Positions 45,863 through 55,117 of a stretch of 64,000 nucleotides of DNA are shown here, one piece after another. A model generated the notes under the pieces. That model saw only the letters and a list, made by a program, of their open reading frames with translations. It did no database searches and had not been told where the DNA came from. The position numbers and the translations under genes were made by a program. Numbering within the stretch: position 1 is the stretch's first letter; each line of letters begins with the position of its first letter. The stretch is from Elizabethkingia bruuniana (GTDB taxonomy: Bacteria; Bacteroidota; Bacteroidia; Flavobacteriales; Weeksellaceae), in the NCBI RefSeq assembly GCF_002024805.1, contig NZ_CP014337.1, forward strand, positions 124,001-188,000, read 5' to 3'.

Positions 45863-46864
45863 ATGTCTAAAATTATAAATGTAATTCTATCAGGTGGTGT
45901 AGGAAGTCGGTTATGGCCTCTTTCCAGAAAGAATAAGCCTAAACAATATCTTGATTTATTTAATAATAAGTCATTGTTTCAACTAACTGCTTTGAGAAAT
46001 AAGTCATTATGTGATAAAGCTTTTGTTTTAGGTAATATTGAAAATTACAAACTTTCTGATGAGGCGCTGTCTAAAATTTCATATGATCAATATACTCAAA
46101 TTATAGAATCAACACCTAGAAATACCGCGGCTGCTATTGCATTTGCTGCATTTGCTGCACGAGAAAATGATATTCTTTTAGTTACTCCATCAGATCATTT
46201 AATAGAAGGTAGAAGTGAGTATGAGAAATCTGTTTTGGAAGCGGTTGAATTAGCTAAAGAAAATTATATCGTAACTTTTGGTTTAATACCTACTAGGCCA
46301 GAAACTGGTTTTGGGTATATACAAATTAAAAATGGAGAAGTATTAAGTTTTAGAGAGAAACCCAATCTTGAGACAGCTCAGGAATTTATGAAAAGTGGTG
46401 ATTTTTATTGGAATTCTGGAATGTTTTGCTTCAAAGCAGGCATATTTTTACAAGAATTAAAAAAATATGCTCCTTTTGTTTATGAAGAAGCATGCAAGGC
46501 ATTCAACGTTCAAGATAAAAATTTAATTCCATTAGAAGATAGTTTAAAAATACCATCAATTTCAGTAGACTATGCTGTACTAGAAAAAACTAAGTTGATA
46601 AAAGCAGTTAAAGCAAGATTTCAGTGGTCTGATATGGGATCGTTTGAATCTCTTTATAATTATTTCATAAATAATGGATATCCTGTAGATAAATATGGTA
46701 ATATGGTAATAGGAACAGATGTTCATACAGAATTTTTAGGGTTAAAAAAAGTTATCTTTATAAATACGGATAATGCAATATTAATTCTTAAAAAAGATAA
46801 ATCACAAGAAGTAAAAAAAGTATATGAAAAGTTAGAGCAGAAAAACTCTAATCTAATAAAATAA
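45863..46864 (+). CDS. manC: Mannose-1-phosphate guanylyltransferase
   Basis: This enzyme makes GDP-mannose from mannose-1-phosphate and GTP, feeding gmd and fcl. The nucleotide-binding signature GGVGSRLWPLSR begins at residue 11 and continues into KPKQ. TPSDHLI near residue 109 and the FREKP / YWNSGMF segments are typical. The 333 residues cover only the GT domain, without the fused isomerase domain of longer AlgA/ManC proteins. It starts directly after wzc. No phosphomannomutase or manA is present in the window, so those steps must be encoded elsewhere. Confidence 0.93.
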   Translation: MSKIINVILSGGVGSRLWPLSRKNKPKQYLDLFNNKSLFQLTALRNKSLCDKAFVLGNIENYKLSDEALSKISYDQYTQIIESTPRNTAAAIAFAAFAARENDILLVTPSDHLIEGRSEYEKSVLEAVELAKENYIVTFGLIPTRPETGFGYIQIKNGEVLSFREKPNLETAQEFMKSGDFYWNSGMFCFKAGIFLQELKKYAPFVYEEACKAFNVQDKNLIPLEDSLKIPSISVDYAVLEKTKLIKAVKARFQWSDMGSFESLYNYFINNGYPVDKYGNMVIGTDVHTEFLGLKKVIFINTDNAILILKKDKSQEVKKVYEKLEQKNSNLIK

Positions 46865-46870
46865 AATAAC

Positions 46871-47932
46871 ATGGGAAAAGTAGCTTTAATAACAGGTATA
46901 ACAGGACAAGATGGTTCTTTCTTGGCAGAATTTTTAATTGAAAAAGGATATGAAGTACATGGTATTATAAGAAGGTCTTCTTCTTTTAATACTGATCGTA
47001 TTGAACATTTATATTTTGATGAATGGGTTAGAGATATGCATCAAAAAAGACTTGTTAATCTCCATTATGGAGATATGACTGATTCAAGCTCATTAATGCG
47101 TATCATTCAGATTACTCAACCCGATGAGATTTATAATCTTGCTGCACAAAGTCACGTTAAAGTGAGTTTTGATGTGCCAGAATATACAGCAGAAACTGAT
47201 GCTGTTGGTACTCTTAGGCTTTTAGAGGCAGTAAGGATTCTTGGAATGGAAAATAAAACAAGAATTTATCAAGCCTCAACTTCAGAATTATTTGGCTTAG
47301 TACAAGAGGTTCCTCAAAAAGAAACAACTCCATTTTATCCGCGGTCTCCTTATGGAGTTGCTAAACAATATGGTTTTTGGATTACAAAAAATTACAGAGA
47401 GTCATACGGTATGTATGCTGTAAACGGTATATTGTTCAATCATGAAAGTGAGAGAAGAGGAGAAACATTTGTTACAAGAAAAGTAACATTGGCAGTGGGA
47501 AGAATTGTAGCAGGTACTCAAGAAAAATTATATATGGGTAATCTAGATGCATTGAGAGACTGGGGATATGCAAAAGATTATGTAGAATGTATGTGGCTGA
47601 TGCTACAGCATGATGTCCCTGAAGATTTTGTTATTGCAACAGGTGAAATGCATACTGTAAGAGAGTTTATTACCAAATCCTTTAAAGTAGCTGGTATTGA
47701 AATCGTTTGGGAAGGAACTGGTGAAAATGAAAAAGGTATTGATAAAGCTACAGGAAAAATCTTGGTAGAGGTTGATCCTAAATATTTCCGCCCTGCTGAA
47801 GTGGAACTTTTACTTGGAGACCCTACAAAAGCGAAGACTTTATTAGGTTGGAACCCTACAAAAACAAGTTTTGATGAGTTGGTTGAAATAATGGTAAAAC
47901 ATGACTTAGCATTAGCACAGAAAAATAGATAG
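46871..47932 (+). CDS. gmd: GDP-mannose 4,6-dehydratase (copy 2)
   Basis: A 353-residue GMD with [10 protein letters not shown] near residue 8, STSELFG followed by [11 protein letters not shown] for the catalytic residues, and [15 protein letters not shown]. In this copy the conserved motif is [11 protein letters not shown], without the extra Trp found in the copy at 10473. It sits between manC and fcl in pathway order, so the GDP-fucose supply of the second locus looks complete from mannose-1-phosphate on. Confidence 0.95.
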   Translation: MGKVALITGITGQDGSFLAEFLIEKGYEVHGIIRRSSSFNTDRIEHLYFDEWVRDMHQKRLVNLHYGDMTDSSSLMRIIQITQPDEIYNLAAQSHVKVSFDVPEYTAETDAVGTLRLLEAVRILGMENKTRIYQASTSELFGLVQEVPQKETTPFYPRSPYGVAKQYGFWITKNYRESYGMYAVNGILFNHESERRGETFVTRKVTLAVGRIVAGTQEKLYMGNLDALRDWGYAKDYVECMWLMLQHDVPEDFVIATGEMHTVREFITKSFKVAGIEIVWEGTGENEKGIDKATGKILVEVDPKYFRPAEVELLLGDPTKAKTLLGWNPTKTSFDELVEIMVKHDLALAQKNR

Positions 47933-47935
47933 GTT

Positions 47936-49009
47936 ATGCAGAAAGATAGTAAAATATATGTAGCAGGACATAAAGGTTTGGTAGGCTCTGCTATATGGAA
48001 AAACCTTAATGCTAAAGGATATACTAATCTTATTGGAAAGACATCTAAAGAATTAGATTTATTGGATCCAATAGCTACTGCAAATTTTTTTGAAAAGGAG
48101 AAACCAGAATATGTCTTTTTAGCAGCTGCTTATGTTGGGGGTATTATGGCTAACAATGTATACAGAGCTGATTTTATATATAAAAATCTTCAAATTCAGC
48201 AGAATGTAATTTATAATTCTTATAAAAATAATGTCACAAAATTATTATTTTTAGGTAGTACCTGTATTTATCCGAAAAATGCACATCAACCAATTAATGA
48301 AAATGAGTTATTGACGGATACTTTAGAATACACGAATGAGCCCTATGCAATTGCTAAAATTGCAGGGATTAAAATGTGCGAAAGTTTTAATCTGCAATAT
48401 GGGACTAATTTTATTTCTGTAATGCCCACCAATTTGTACGGTCCGAATGATAATTTTGATCTTGAAAAAAGTCATGTTTTACCAGCAATGATCCGGAAAA
48501 TATATTTAGCTAAGGCTTTGAAGAATAATGATTGGGATATTATAGAAGAAGATTTACATAAAAGACCAATCGAAGGTATTTCTGGTAATCATATTAAGGA
48601 AGACATAGAAATAATATTAAATAAATATGGTATATATAAAGATAGGCTAGAATTGTGGGGTACAGGAAAACCAATGCGAGAGTTTTTATGGAGTGAGGAG
48701 ATGGGAGACGCTTGTGTTTTTGTTATGGAAAATATCAATTTCAATAATGTTACACCAGAAGGAAAAGAAGTCAGAAATACCCATATTAATATCGGTACAG
48801 GAAATGATATAAGTATAAAAGATCTATCCACTATGATTGCTCATACAATTGGATATGATGGGATAATCTCTTTTGATGATTCAAAACCGGATGGTACCAT
48901 GAGAAAACTCGTTGATGTATCCAAAATAAATAGTTTAGGCTGGAAACATTCGATTGAGATATCGGATGGAGTTAAGAAAATTTTTGACTGGTATATTCAA
49001 CATTCCTAA
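47936..49009 (+). CDS. fcl: GDP-L-fucose synthase (copy 2, long form)
   Basis: A GDP-fucose synthase with GHKGLVGS near residue 10, GSTCIYP near 106 and YAIAK near 138. It is 357 residues, about 40 longer than the copy at 9498. The difference is an insertion near residues 195-232, between the MIRKIY and LWGTGKPMREF segments, common in Bacteroidetes fcl genes. Its last stop base is the first base of the next start (TAATG). Confidence 0.94.
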   Translation: MQKDSKIYVAGHKGLVGSAIWKNLNAKGYTNLIGKTSKELDLLDPIATANFFEKEKPEYVFLAAAYVGGIMANNVYRADFIYKNLQIQQNVIYNSYKNNVTKLLFLGSTCIYPKNAHQPINENELLTDTLEYTNEPYAIAKIAGIKMCESFNLQYGTNFISVMPTNLYGPNDNFDLEKSHVLPAMIRKIYLAKALKNNDWDIIEEDLHKRPIEGISGNHIKEDIEIILNKYGIYKDRLELWGTGKPMREFLWSEEMGDACVFVMENINFNNVTPEGKEVRNTHINIGTGNDISIKDLSTMIAHTIGYDGIISFDDSKPDGTMRKLVDVSKINSLGWKHSIEISDGVKKIFDWYIQHS

Positions 49010-49800
49010 TGAAAAAAATATGGCTTATGGGAGGATTTGGAAATGTTTTATTTCAAATTCTCGCATATAATATTATAAAGAAAAAAGGTAATACAGATAT
49101 TTCTTATATAACCACCTTAACTGAGCGTAACTTCATTACAAAGACTATTAAATGGAGTATACATCAAAAATTATATGTTGATTTAATAACAGATTCACAA
49201 ATCAAAAAGGTTAGTAATAGTTATGCTTTTTTTGCAGTTTTAATAGGATTTATTAGTAAATTTTCAGGTATTTTTTTTAAATTTTCAACTTTTTATATCA
49301 ATAAAAAGAATTTAGATAATACGAAATTATCAACCAATATTTTTGGATACTTTCAAGAGAAATCTTTTTTAAATAACCATAGGGATGATTTACAAAGTCT
49401 AGGTTCTGTAATAAAAAATAAATATCAATTAGACACCCAATATAAAATTGTTGTACACTATAGGAAGGGAGATTCGGGGTGGGCCGCAATGCACGGAAAG
49501 TATTATGAAAGTATAAGAGAAATGCTTAAAAATGAATCTGGTAAAATCTATATTGTAACTGATAGTTATGAAGATGCAAAAATATTTTTTTCTGAAATTG
49601 AGGGCATACAGATTTTAAATTCTGCTAACGCTATAGAAGATTTTAGAACTATGGTTTCTTCTGAAAAATTATATTGTGCGCCAAGTACATTTTCGTGGTG
49701 GGCAGCACATACTTTAGATAATGACTCTATAGTTGTTGCACCACAATTTCTAGAAGATGATCTTGGAATGTATGTAAAAGGTCACTGCATTTTAATTTAA
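49009..49800 (+). CDS. GT11-like fucosyltransferase (alpha-1,2 type)
   Basis: A 263-residue protein with the GT11 layout: a glycine-rich GGFGNVLFQ at residues 8-16, HYRKGD starting at His150 (like the HxRRGD GDP-fucose motif) and a C-terminal SSEKLYCAPSTFSWWAAH. Placement right after manC-gmd-fcl supports GDP-fucose as donor. Acceptor and exact linkage are not shown by sequence. The start overlaps the fcl stop by one base. Confidence 0.78.
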   Translation: MKKIWLMGGFGNVLFQILAYNIIKKKGNTDISYITTLTERNFITKTIKWSIHQKLYVDLITDSQIKKVSNSYAFFAVLIGFISKFSGIFFKFSTFYINKKNLDNTKLSTNIFGYFQEKSFLNNHRDDLQSLGSVIKNKYQLDTQYKIVVHYRKGDSGWAAMHGKYYESIREMLKNESGKIYIVTDSYEDAKIFFSEIEGIQILNSANAIEDFRTMVSSEKLYCAPSTFSWWAAHTLDNDSIVVAPQFLEDDLGMYVKGHCILI

Positions 49801-49812
49801 TAACCTTGTATT

Positions 49813-50547
49813 TTGAATAGCGAATACCCACTTTTTTTACCTAGTGTTACAAGATCTTTTACTGATTTTGAAAGCGCGCTTACGGACAGTAATATAAGAC
49901 TAAAAGAATCTCGTGAGGCTTTATATGCCATAATCAATAAGAATATCTTTAAGGAAATTGTTATTGTTGATGGATCAAATAATCCAATTTTATCAGATAA
50001 TGAAATAGAGAGTTTTCGATCAAAAGGAGTTATTATTGAACAAATACTATTTCAGCAGGATAAAGGTTTAGTCTCAGAATTTGGAAAAGGTCATGGTGAA
50101 ATGCAAATTACTAACTATATGGTAGAACATTCTGAATTAGTAAAAAAAGCTGGAGGTTTTGTAAAGCTTACACCCAGATATTTTTTTGATAATTTAGAAA
50201 ATATTTTTCATATTATAGATCAGCATCCTAATATCTTCTTCTTTTATTACCCTTCACCAATAAGAAATATTAAACCTTTCGTTATGAGTATTTTTTATAA
50301 AGTTTCTTTAGATTTTTATAAAGAAAATATTGAAAAATCAATACAGTTTCATAATAAAAAGACTTCTGGATATATGGAATCTGTATTATATAGACAATTA
50401 ATTAAAAAAACTAAAAAAGGAATAAGAGTTGCCTATCCTCATTTTTCAGGGACTTCAGGAACAACTGGTAAAAGTATTAGAAATCAATATGTATTTCTTC
50501 GAAACATCTGTTCCAAATTAGGGCTTATGGCCTATAGTTTCAAATAA
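49813..50547 (+). CDS. Putative glycosyltransferase of uncertain family
   Basis: A 244-residue soluble protein starting at TTG 49813; no ATG is well placed. It has IVIVDGSNN near residue 55, LVSEFGKGHGEMQ near residue 92 and a central GGFVKLTPRYF at about 117-128. These resemble a group of GT-A-like proteins in surface-polysaccharide loci. There is no clear D-x-D motif. The location between a fucosyltransferase and the flippase-like gene favours a transferase. Function is not otherwise established. Confidence 0.5.
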   Translation: MNSEYPLFLPSVTRSFTDFESALTDSNIRLKESREALYAIINKNIFKEIVIVDGSNNPILSDNEIESFRSKGVIIEQILFQQDKGLVSEFGKGHGEMQITNYMVEHSELVKKAGGFVKLTPRYFFDNLENIFHIIDQHPNIFFFYYPSPIRNIKPFVMSIFYKVSLDFYKENIEKSIQFHNKKTSGYMESVLYRQLIKKTKKGIRVAYPHFSGTSGTTGKSIRNQYVFLRNICSKLGLMAYSFK

Positions 50548-50552
50548 GGTTT

Positions 50553-51617
50553 ATGAAAATCAATCTTGAAAATCAACTTTTACTTAGGTTAATGACATTT
50601 GTTCCCCCTTTTCTTGGAATAATTGTCTTTTCTTATATAGTAAAATTTTCTCATTTTGAAAATGTCACAAATAGATTGCCAATATATCAAGGTATCTCTT
50701 CATACTTTTCACTAATCTTAATAGGCTTCACCTACATAAAAAATAGAAATGCAATTAAGGGAAGGAAAATTCTCTTGCCTTTAACTGTAGTTATATTAAT
50801 TCCATTAGTAGGATATTATTTTGCAAATATTGATATTTGCACAACCACATTAATTCTTCTTGTTTCTTTTTTAAGTTCTGCGATACTATATATAATGTTA
50901 GTAAGGAAAAAGATGTTTAACTATCTTTTATTTTCTATTATTAATTCAGTATTATTGCCTACTACTTTGTTTGTCAATACAATTGTATTTGTTTTAATTA
51001 TTATAGGCTTATTGATAATATTATATTATGTTTATAGTTCTGTAAAAAAAAGACTGGTAGTGTTCAATTATAGTGATGGGGGTATAGATATTCTTAATTC
51101 CATATTATTACATAGCCCATATATATTATTTCCCTTTTTCGATTTTTTAATTCAAAGAGCAATTGGCACTAAACACTATAATGATTATGTACTTATTAAC
51201 AAATATATTAACGGGGGCATTACTTTACTATTCTCTTATAAACAATTAAGTCTAATGTTCTCAGGAGAGTTGAAAAGGAAAGGTGCAATAATTATGGCAT
51301 TAATTAGCATTTTAATACTTTCAATATTAGGGGTTTTTATTAATAATTGGGTGGTTTTTATTATAATGATAGGTTTATATTCATTTGGCGTAAATCTGAG
51401 TAGCCTAGTAGTGAGGAGTAAACTTATGAGTGGGATATATTTTTGGATTTCAATGATAGGGCCTGTTTTTGTGGGATTATATGTTCTAAGTTTGTTCTTT
51501 TTTAAAAATAATATTGAAGAAAATAATCATCTATTTGTATTTTTTATGACTATTTTTACAATTGTCCCAAGCTTTTTATTATTAACTTTTTATTATAAAC
51601 AAAAATTGTCAGCTTAA
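50553..51617 (+). CDS. Polytopic membrane protein, candidate Wzx flippase
   Basis: A 354-residue hydrophobic protein with about eleven or twelve predicted membrane segments and very short loops. It is shorter than usual Wzx proteins (about 400-480 residues), and no strong MATE/Wzx motif is obvious. In this Wzy-type locus it is the only candidate for moving lipid-linked repeat units across the inner membrane. It overlaps the polymerase-like gene by one base. The call is by topology and position only. Confidence 0.55.
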   Translation: MKINLENQLLLRLMTFVPPFLGIIVFSYIVKFSHFENVTNRLPIYQGISSYFSLILIGFTYIKNRNAIKGRKILLPLTVVILIPLVGYYFANIDICTTTLILLVSFLSSAILYIMLVRKKMFNYLLFSIINSVLLPTTLFVNTIVFVLIIIGLLIILYYVYSSVKKRLVVFNYSDGGIDILNSILLHSPYILFPFFDFLIQRAIGTKHYNDYVLINKYINGGITLLFSYKQLSLMFSGELKRKGAIIMALISILILSILGVFINNWVVFIIMIGLYSFGVNLSSLVVRSKLMSGIYFWISMIGPVFVGLYVLSLFFFKNNIEENNHLFVFFMTIFTIVPSFLLLTFYYKQKLSA

Positions 51618-52837
51618 TGATTACTTTTATAATATTAATGAGCTTATTTTTACTTATTTTTCTTTTTATTATAAGAAAAATAGGGAAAAATAATTTTCTA
51701 TTAAATACATTTATTTTCACTTGGCTAATTGTACTCTTTGCATTGATTTTATTTAATAGACCTGCTGTAGATTATATCAGTGAAGAAGGTATCATTATCA
51801 TCTTTGCTCATTTATTTATATTGGGATTTGGAGTGTTAATTTTTGATAAAAAAGAAGTCGTGTTCAAGCGCTTCCCGCTTCAGATTAAATTAAGCATTAC
51901 AACACTGTTTTATTTATTTCTAGGATTATCGTTGCTAGGATTATATATGTTTTCGAAATCTGTAAATCTGATTGATGCTATAGTGTTGAATCAGGTAGCG
52001 ACTTTGAGATCAAATTTATTATTAAAAGAAATTGAAGTGAGTCCTGCAACTGTTCTTCTAACCAATTTTTTATATCCTTTGGCGGCAATTGCTCCCGTAT
52101 ATACATTAGTTTACAAAAAAAAGCCAGCCTTGTTTTTTTTTATTGTTATATTATTTGTTGTTTATTCTCTTTCATCAGGGGGAAAAGGTGGTATAGTTTT
52201 GATGATTGGGACATTAATGGGAGCAATTATCTATTTAATTAAAACAAAAAGACTTGTTTTTGATAAACGAATCAAAATGATAGCCATAATTATGGCAGTA
52301 TTTGTATTCGCATTTATTACGTTTATTACCTATTCAAGAACTCAACACACAAATGAGTCAATTTCAGATAATACATCAAGTATGTTTGTCTCTTATTTTA
52401 CTAATTCTGTTCCTGCGTTTTGCCAGATTTTAAAAGAAAATGGATATAGTTTATTTAATATAAACCTTTCACAACATAACCTGGTGAGAAATATAGGAGG
52501 ACTCTTTGGAATAAAGTTTCAATGGGAAATGGATTCTTATATTGTTTATGTTCCTCAACCGTTTAATGTTTTTTCTTCTTTGGCAGATTCTATATTTTCT
52601 CTTGGATTAATAGGATCTTTGTTTTATTATTTCATTATCGGAATAATTATGGGAGCTATAAATACAATGCGTAATATCAATGGTGTTTTCTTATATTCTA
52701 TATTTTTTCTATTCTCATTTTATTCTTTCTTCGTTGATATCTTTTATTTTATGGTAGGTTCCTGGTTTTGTATAGCAGCATTCTTTGTTTTTAAAATAAA
52801 ATTCCCTGAAAAATATTTGAGAAAACAGAAATTTTGA
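51617..52837 (+). CDS. wzy: Wzy-like oligosaccharide repeat-unit polymerase
   Basis: A 406-residue protein with about ten to twelve membrane helices. A large periplasmic-type loop at about residues 245-310 includes RTQHTNES near the start and ends in QPFNVFSSLADSIFSLGLIG. This layout and the GGKGGIVLMIG segment near residue 191 fit the Wzy/oligosaccharide repeat polymerase group. It should join repeat units at the outer face of the inner membrane. Gene sequence is poorly conserved in this group, so the call also rests on context. Confidence 0.75.
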   Translation: MITFIILMSLFLLIFLFIIRKIGKNNFLLNTFIFTWLIVLFALILFNRPAVDYISEEGIIIIFAHLFILGFGVLIFDKKEVVFKRFPLQIKLSITTLFYLFLGLSLLGLYMFSKSVNLIDAIVLNQVATLRSNLLLKEIEVSPATVLLTNFLYPLAAIAPVYTLVYKKKPALFFFIVILFVVYSLSSGGKGGIVLMIGTLMGAIIYLIKTKRLVFDKRIKMIAIIMAVFVFAFITFITYSRTQHTNESISDNTSSMFVSYFTNSVPAFCQILKENGYSLFNINLSQHNLVRNIGGLFGIKFQWEMDSYIVYVPQPFNVFSSLADSIFSLGLIGSLFYYFIIGIIMGAINTMRNINGVFLYSIFFLFSFYSFFVDIFYFMVGSWFCIAAFFVFKIKFPEKYLRKQKF

Positions 52838-53011
52838 GCTTATCCTTATTTACTATTATAAAAGAGAGAAAAGTTATATAGAAATATTTTGAATTATAAA
52901 AATCTACTTTTCTCTTGAAATATAAACATTCAACGGATACAAAAAAAGTATCATATATTTTGATTTAAAGTATTGAATTTACATAAAACTAATTTTAAAA
53001 TTAATAAAATA

Positions 53012-54271
53012 ATGAATATTATACTCATCAATCCATATGGCCCAATTCCTATTCCAGAGGAGAAATGGAGAGAATATAGGTTCACAATTATTGGAAATTA
53101 TTTATCCTCATTGGGACATAATGTTATTTGGTACACATCTTCATTCTCACACCATTTTAAGAAACAACGATCTGCAGGATGGAAAGATATTTTTATTAAT
53201 GATAATTTTAAGATAAGACTTGTTCCAACGCCAGGGTATGATAAAAATATATCCTTTGGAAGATTTTTCAGAGATATAATTTTTTCATATAAAGTTTATA
53301 ATTATCATTTTGATGAGAAACCAGATTTGATATTGTATAGTGAATCTCCACTTAGTTTTGGTTATGCCGGGTATAAACTTGCAAGAAAGCTATCTGTTCC
53401 TGTGATTTATGATCAAATGGATTTATGGCCTGAGCTTATCATCAATTCATTTCCAAAAAAAATGAGAAAATTTTTTAATATGTGCTTTTATCCTGTGTTT
53501 AGAAATAGGAAAAAAGTTTATTCTGATCTGGATGGATTTATATCTCTTGCACAACCTTATATGGATATTCCCATGAAAATCGTACCAAGCCTTAAAAATA
53601 AACCAAATATAGTTATATATAATGGTATTGATGTTTCAGAGTTTAGGGATAATGCTAATCCCGATCCTGAATTATTAAAAAAACTCCCACTAAAAAAAGA
53701 AGGAGAATTGTGGTACACATTTGCAGGAACATTGGGGCCTTCTTATGATATTTTGAATCTTTTGGATGTAGCAAAGAAAGTTATAAATAATAAAAATAAT
53801 TCTATTAAGTTTTTAATAGCTGGTGATGGACCTTTGAAAAAAGAAGTTCAGGAATTTTCAGCTAAAAATGGTTCGGAGACTGTATTATACTTAGGAAAGT
53901 TAAAACCTGAAAGTCTTTCATTTTTGTATAGTAAAAGTGATGTTGGTTTGTCCATTTATACTGAGATATCAAATGTTGAAATGCCGGATAAATTTTATGA
54001 TTATACAGCAGCTGGATTACCAGTTATTAATTCATTAAAAGGAGAGGTTGGAAGCATTGTTGAAAAGGAAAGAGTGGGGCTAAATTACATCCCAGGTAAT
54101 ACAGATTCTCTATTTAATACAATTATTAAATTATACGATGATGAATTTAAAAGAAAAGAATATGCTGAAAATTCATATAAAATAGGCTCAATTTTCGATA
54201 AAAATCTCCAAATAAAAAAAATAGATCCATTCATTGATCAAGTAATGAAGTCATTCCACAATACAAATTAA
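53012..54271 (+). CDS. GT4 glycosyltransferase (WbuB/PglA-like)
   Basis: A GT-B enzyme of about 419 residues from the ATG at 53012; an upstream TTG at 52973 would add an unlikely lysine-rich leader. It has INPYGPIPIPEEKWREYR near the start and YDQMDLWPELI in the middle. The donor domain has AGTLGPSYDI, GDGPLKKEV and the EMPDKFYDYTAAGLPVI segment. This pattern is typical of enzymes adding the second sugar after a PglC/WcaJ-type start, such as WbuB. The gap upstream, 52838-53011, holds only a ten-base inverted repeat at 52865-52915. Confidence 0.83.
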   Translation: MNIILINPYGPIPIPEEKWREYRFTIIGNYLSSLGHNVIWYTSSFSHHFKKQRSAGWKDIFINDNFKIRLVPTPGYDKNISFGRFFRDIIFSYKVYNYHFDEKPDLILYSESPLSFGYAGYKLARKLSVPVIYDQMDLWPELIINSFPKKMRKFFNMCFYPVFRNRKKVYSDLDGFISLAQPYMDIPMKIVPSLKNKPNIVIYNGIDVSEFRDNANPDPELLKKLPLKKEGELWYTFAGTLGPSYDILNLLDVAKKVINNKNNSIKFLIAGDGPLKKEVQEFSAKNGSETVLYLGKLKPESLSFLYSKSDVGLSIYTEISNVEMPDKFYDYTAAGLPVINSLKGEVGSIVEKERVGLNYIPGNTDSLFNTIIKLYDDEFKRKEYAENSYKIGSIFDKNLQIKKIDPFIDQVMKSFHNTN

Positions 54272-54275
54272 TTAT

Positions 54276-54305
54276 CTGTTACTCTTAATGAGTTAAGAAT
54301 AACAG
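54276..54305 (+). terminator. Strong hairpin after the GT4 gene, no T tail
   Basis: Thirteen-base arms with one mismatch (54276-54288 and 54293-54305) and a TGAG loop start five bases after the stop codon. There is no T run, so intrinsic termination is uncertain. It may be a processing or stability element. The rest of the gap to 54530 shows no gene. Confidence 0.4.
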
Positions 54306-54530
54306 TATTGATTTAAGTTAAATAACTATAGAGTTGAAACAGCATTTTTATTGATTATTTATGTATAAATTTGGTTTGTTAAAACTAATAATTGTTTTAG
54401 AAAATTGTTCAGTAAATATTTTTCACTTATGATATATTATAGACCTATGCATAAAATAAACCATATACAATGCTTATAATAAGTTTTCAATTAAACATTC
54501 TTGAAAATATAATTCTAAATTGTGAAGTAA

Positions 54531-55115
54531 ATGGAGATTAGATTGGCAAAGTTATCAGATCTGGATATGATTGTTGAGATACACTATAATAGATTTTCTA
54601 ATTTCTTTCTCACGACTTTGGGTAAGAAATTTTTAAAGACATTTTATAAAGCTTTTCTTAAAGAACCAGGAATATTAATTGTTTTGTTGGATGAAGGTAA
54701 TATTAAAGGTTTTGCTGCCGGAAGTATAAACAATCAAAATTTCTTTAAAAAGCTTTTTAAAAATAATTTTTTTGGATTTATTTTTTCAGGAATTCAAATC
54801 ATATTTACCAATCCTAAAGCACTTAAGAGAATTTTTAGTAATACAAAGAAATCAGAAGATGCAATATTGGAGTATTCAGAGTTATTAAGTATAGCAACTG
54901 TTTTGAATAAAAAAGGTTATGGTAAAATATTACTTGATTCTTTTGAGAAAGAAGTAGCACTTAAAAATAAGGGAACTTTAAAGCTATCATTGACAACTGA
55001 TTATGAAGATAATGATAAGGCTGTAAAATTCTATAAGGATTGTGAGTATGAAGTTCTTGAAGTTTTTGAGAGCTATCAAAAAAGAAAAATGTATCGATTT
55101 ATCAAAAATATTTAA
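54531..55115 (+). CDS. GNAT-family N-acetyltransferase
   Basis: A 194-residue GNAT protein. It opens with MEIRLAKLSDLDMIVEIH, has GFAAGS near residue 62, and a CoA-binding LLSIATVLNKKGYGKILL near residue 120 in the Q/RxxGxG/A position. The C-terminal LTTDYEDNDKAVKFYKDCEYE is typical of the fold. It immediately precedes the sugar aminotransferase. N-acetylating a UDP-4-amino sugar is therefore plausible, a job PglD does with a different fold in Campylobacter. Confidence 0.8.
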   Translation: MEIRLAKLSDLDMIVEIHYNRFSNFFLTTLGKKFLKTFYKAFLKEPGILIVLLDEGNIKGFAAGSINNQNFFKKLFKNNFFGFIFSGIQIIFTNPKALKRIFSNTKKSEDAILEYSELLSIATVLNKKGYGKILLDSFEKEVALKNKGTLKLSLTTDYEDNDKAVKFYKDCEYEVLEVFESYQKRKMYRFIKNI

Positions 55116-55117
55116 TT

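Noticed and set aside
52865-52915. Ten-base inverted repeat as a terminator after the Wzy-like gene
   Set aside because: The loop is over 30 bases and no T run follows; it may be chance in AT-rich DNA.
52973-53011. Upstream TTG start for the GT4 gene of the second locus
   Set aside because: The added residues are lysine/asparagine-rich and unlike the family; ATG 53012 begins at the first strand.
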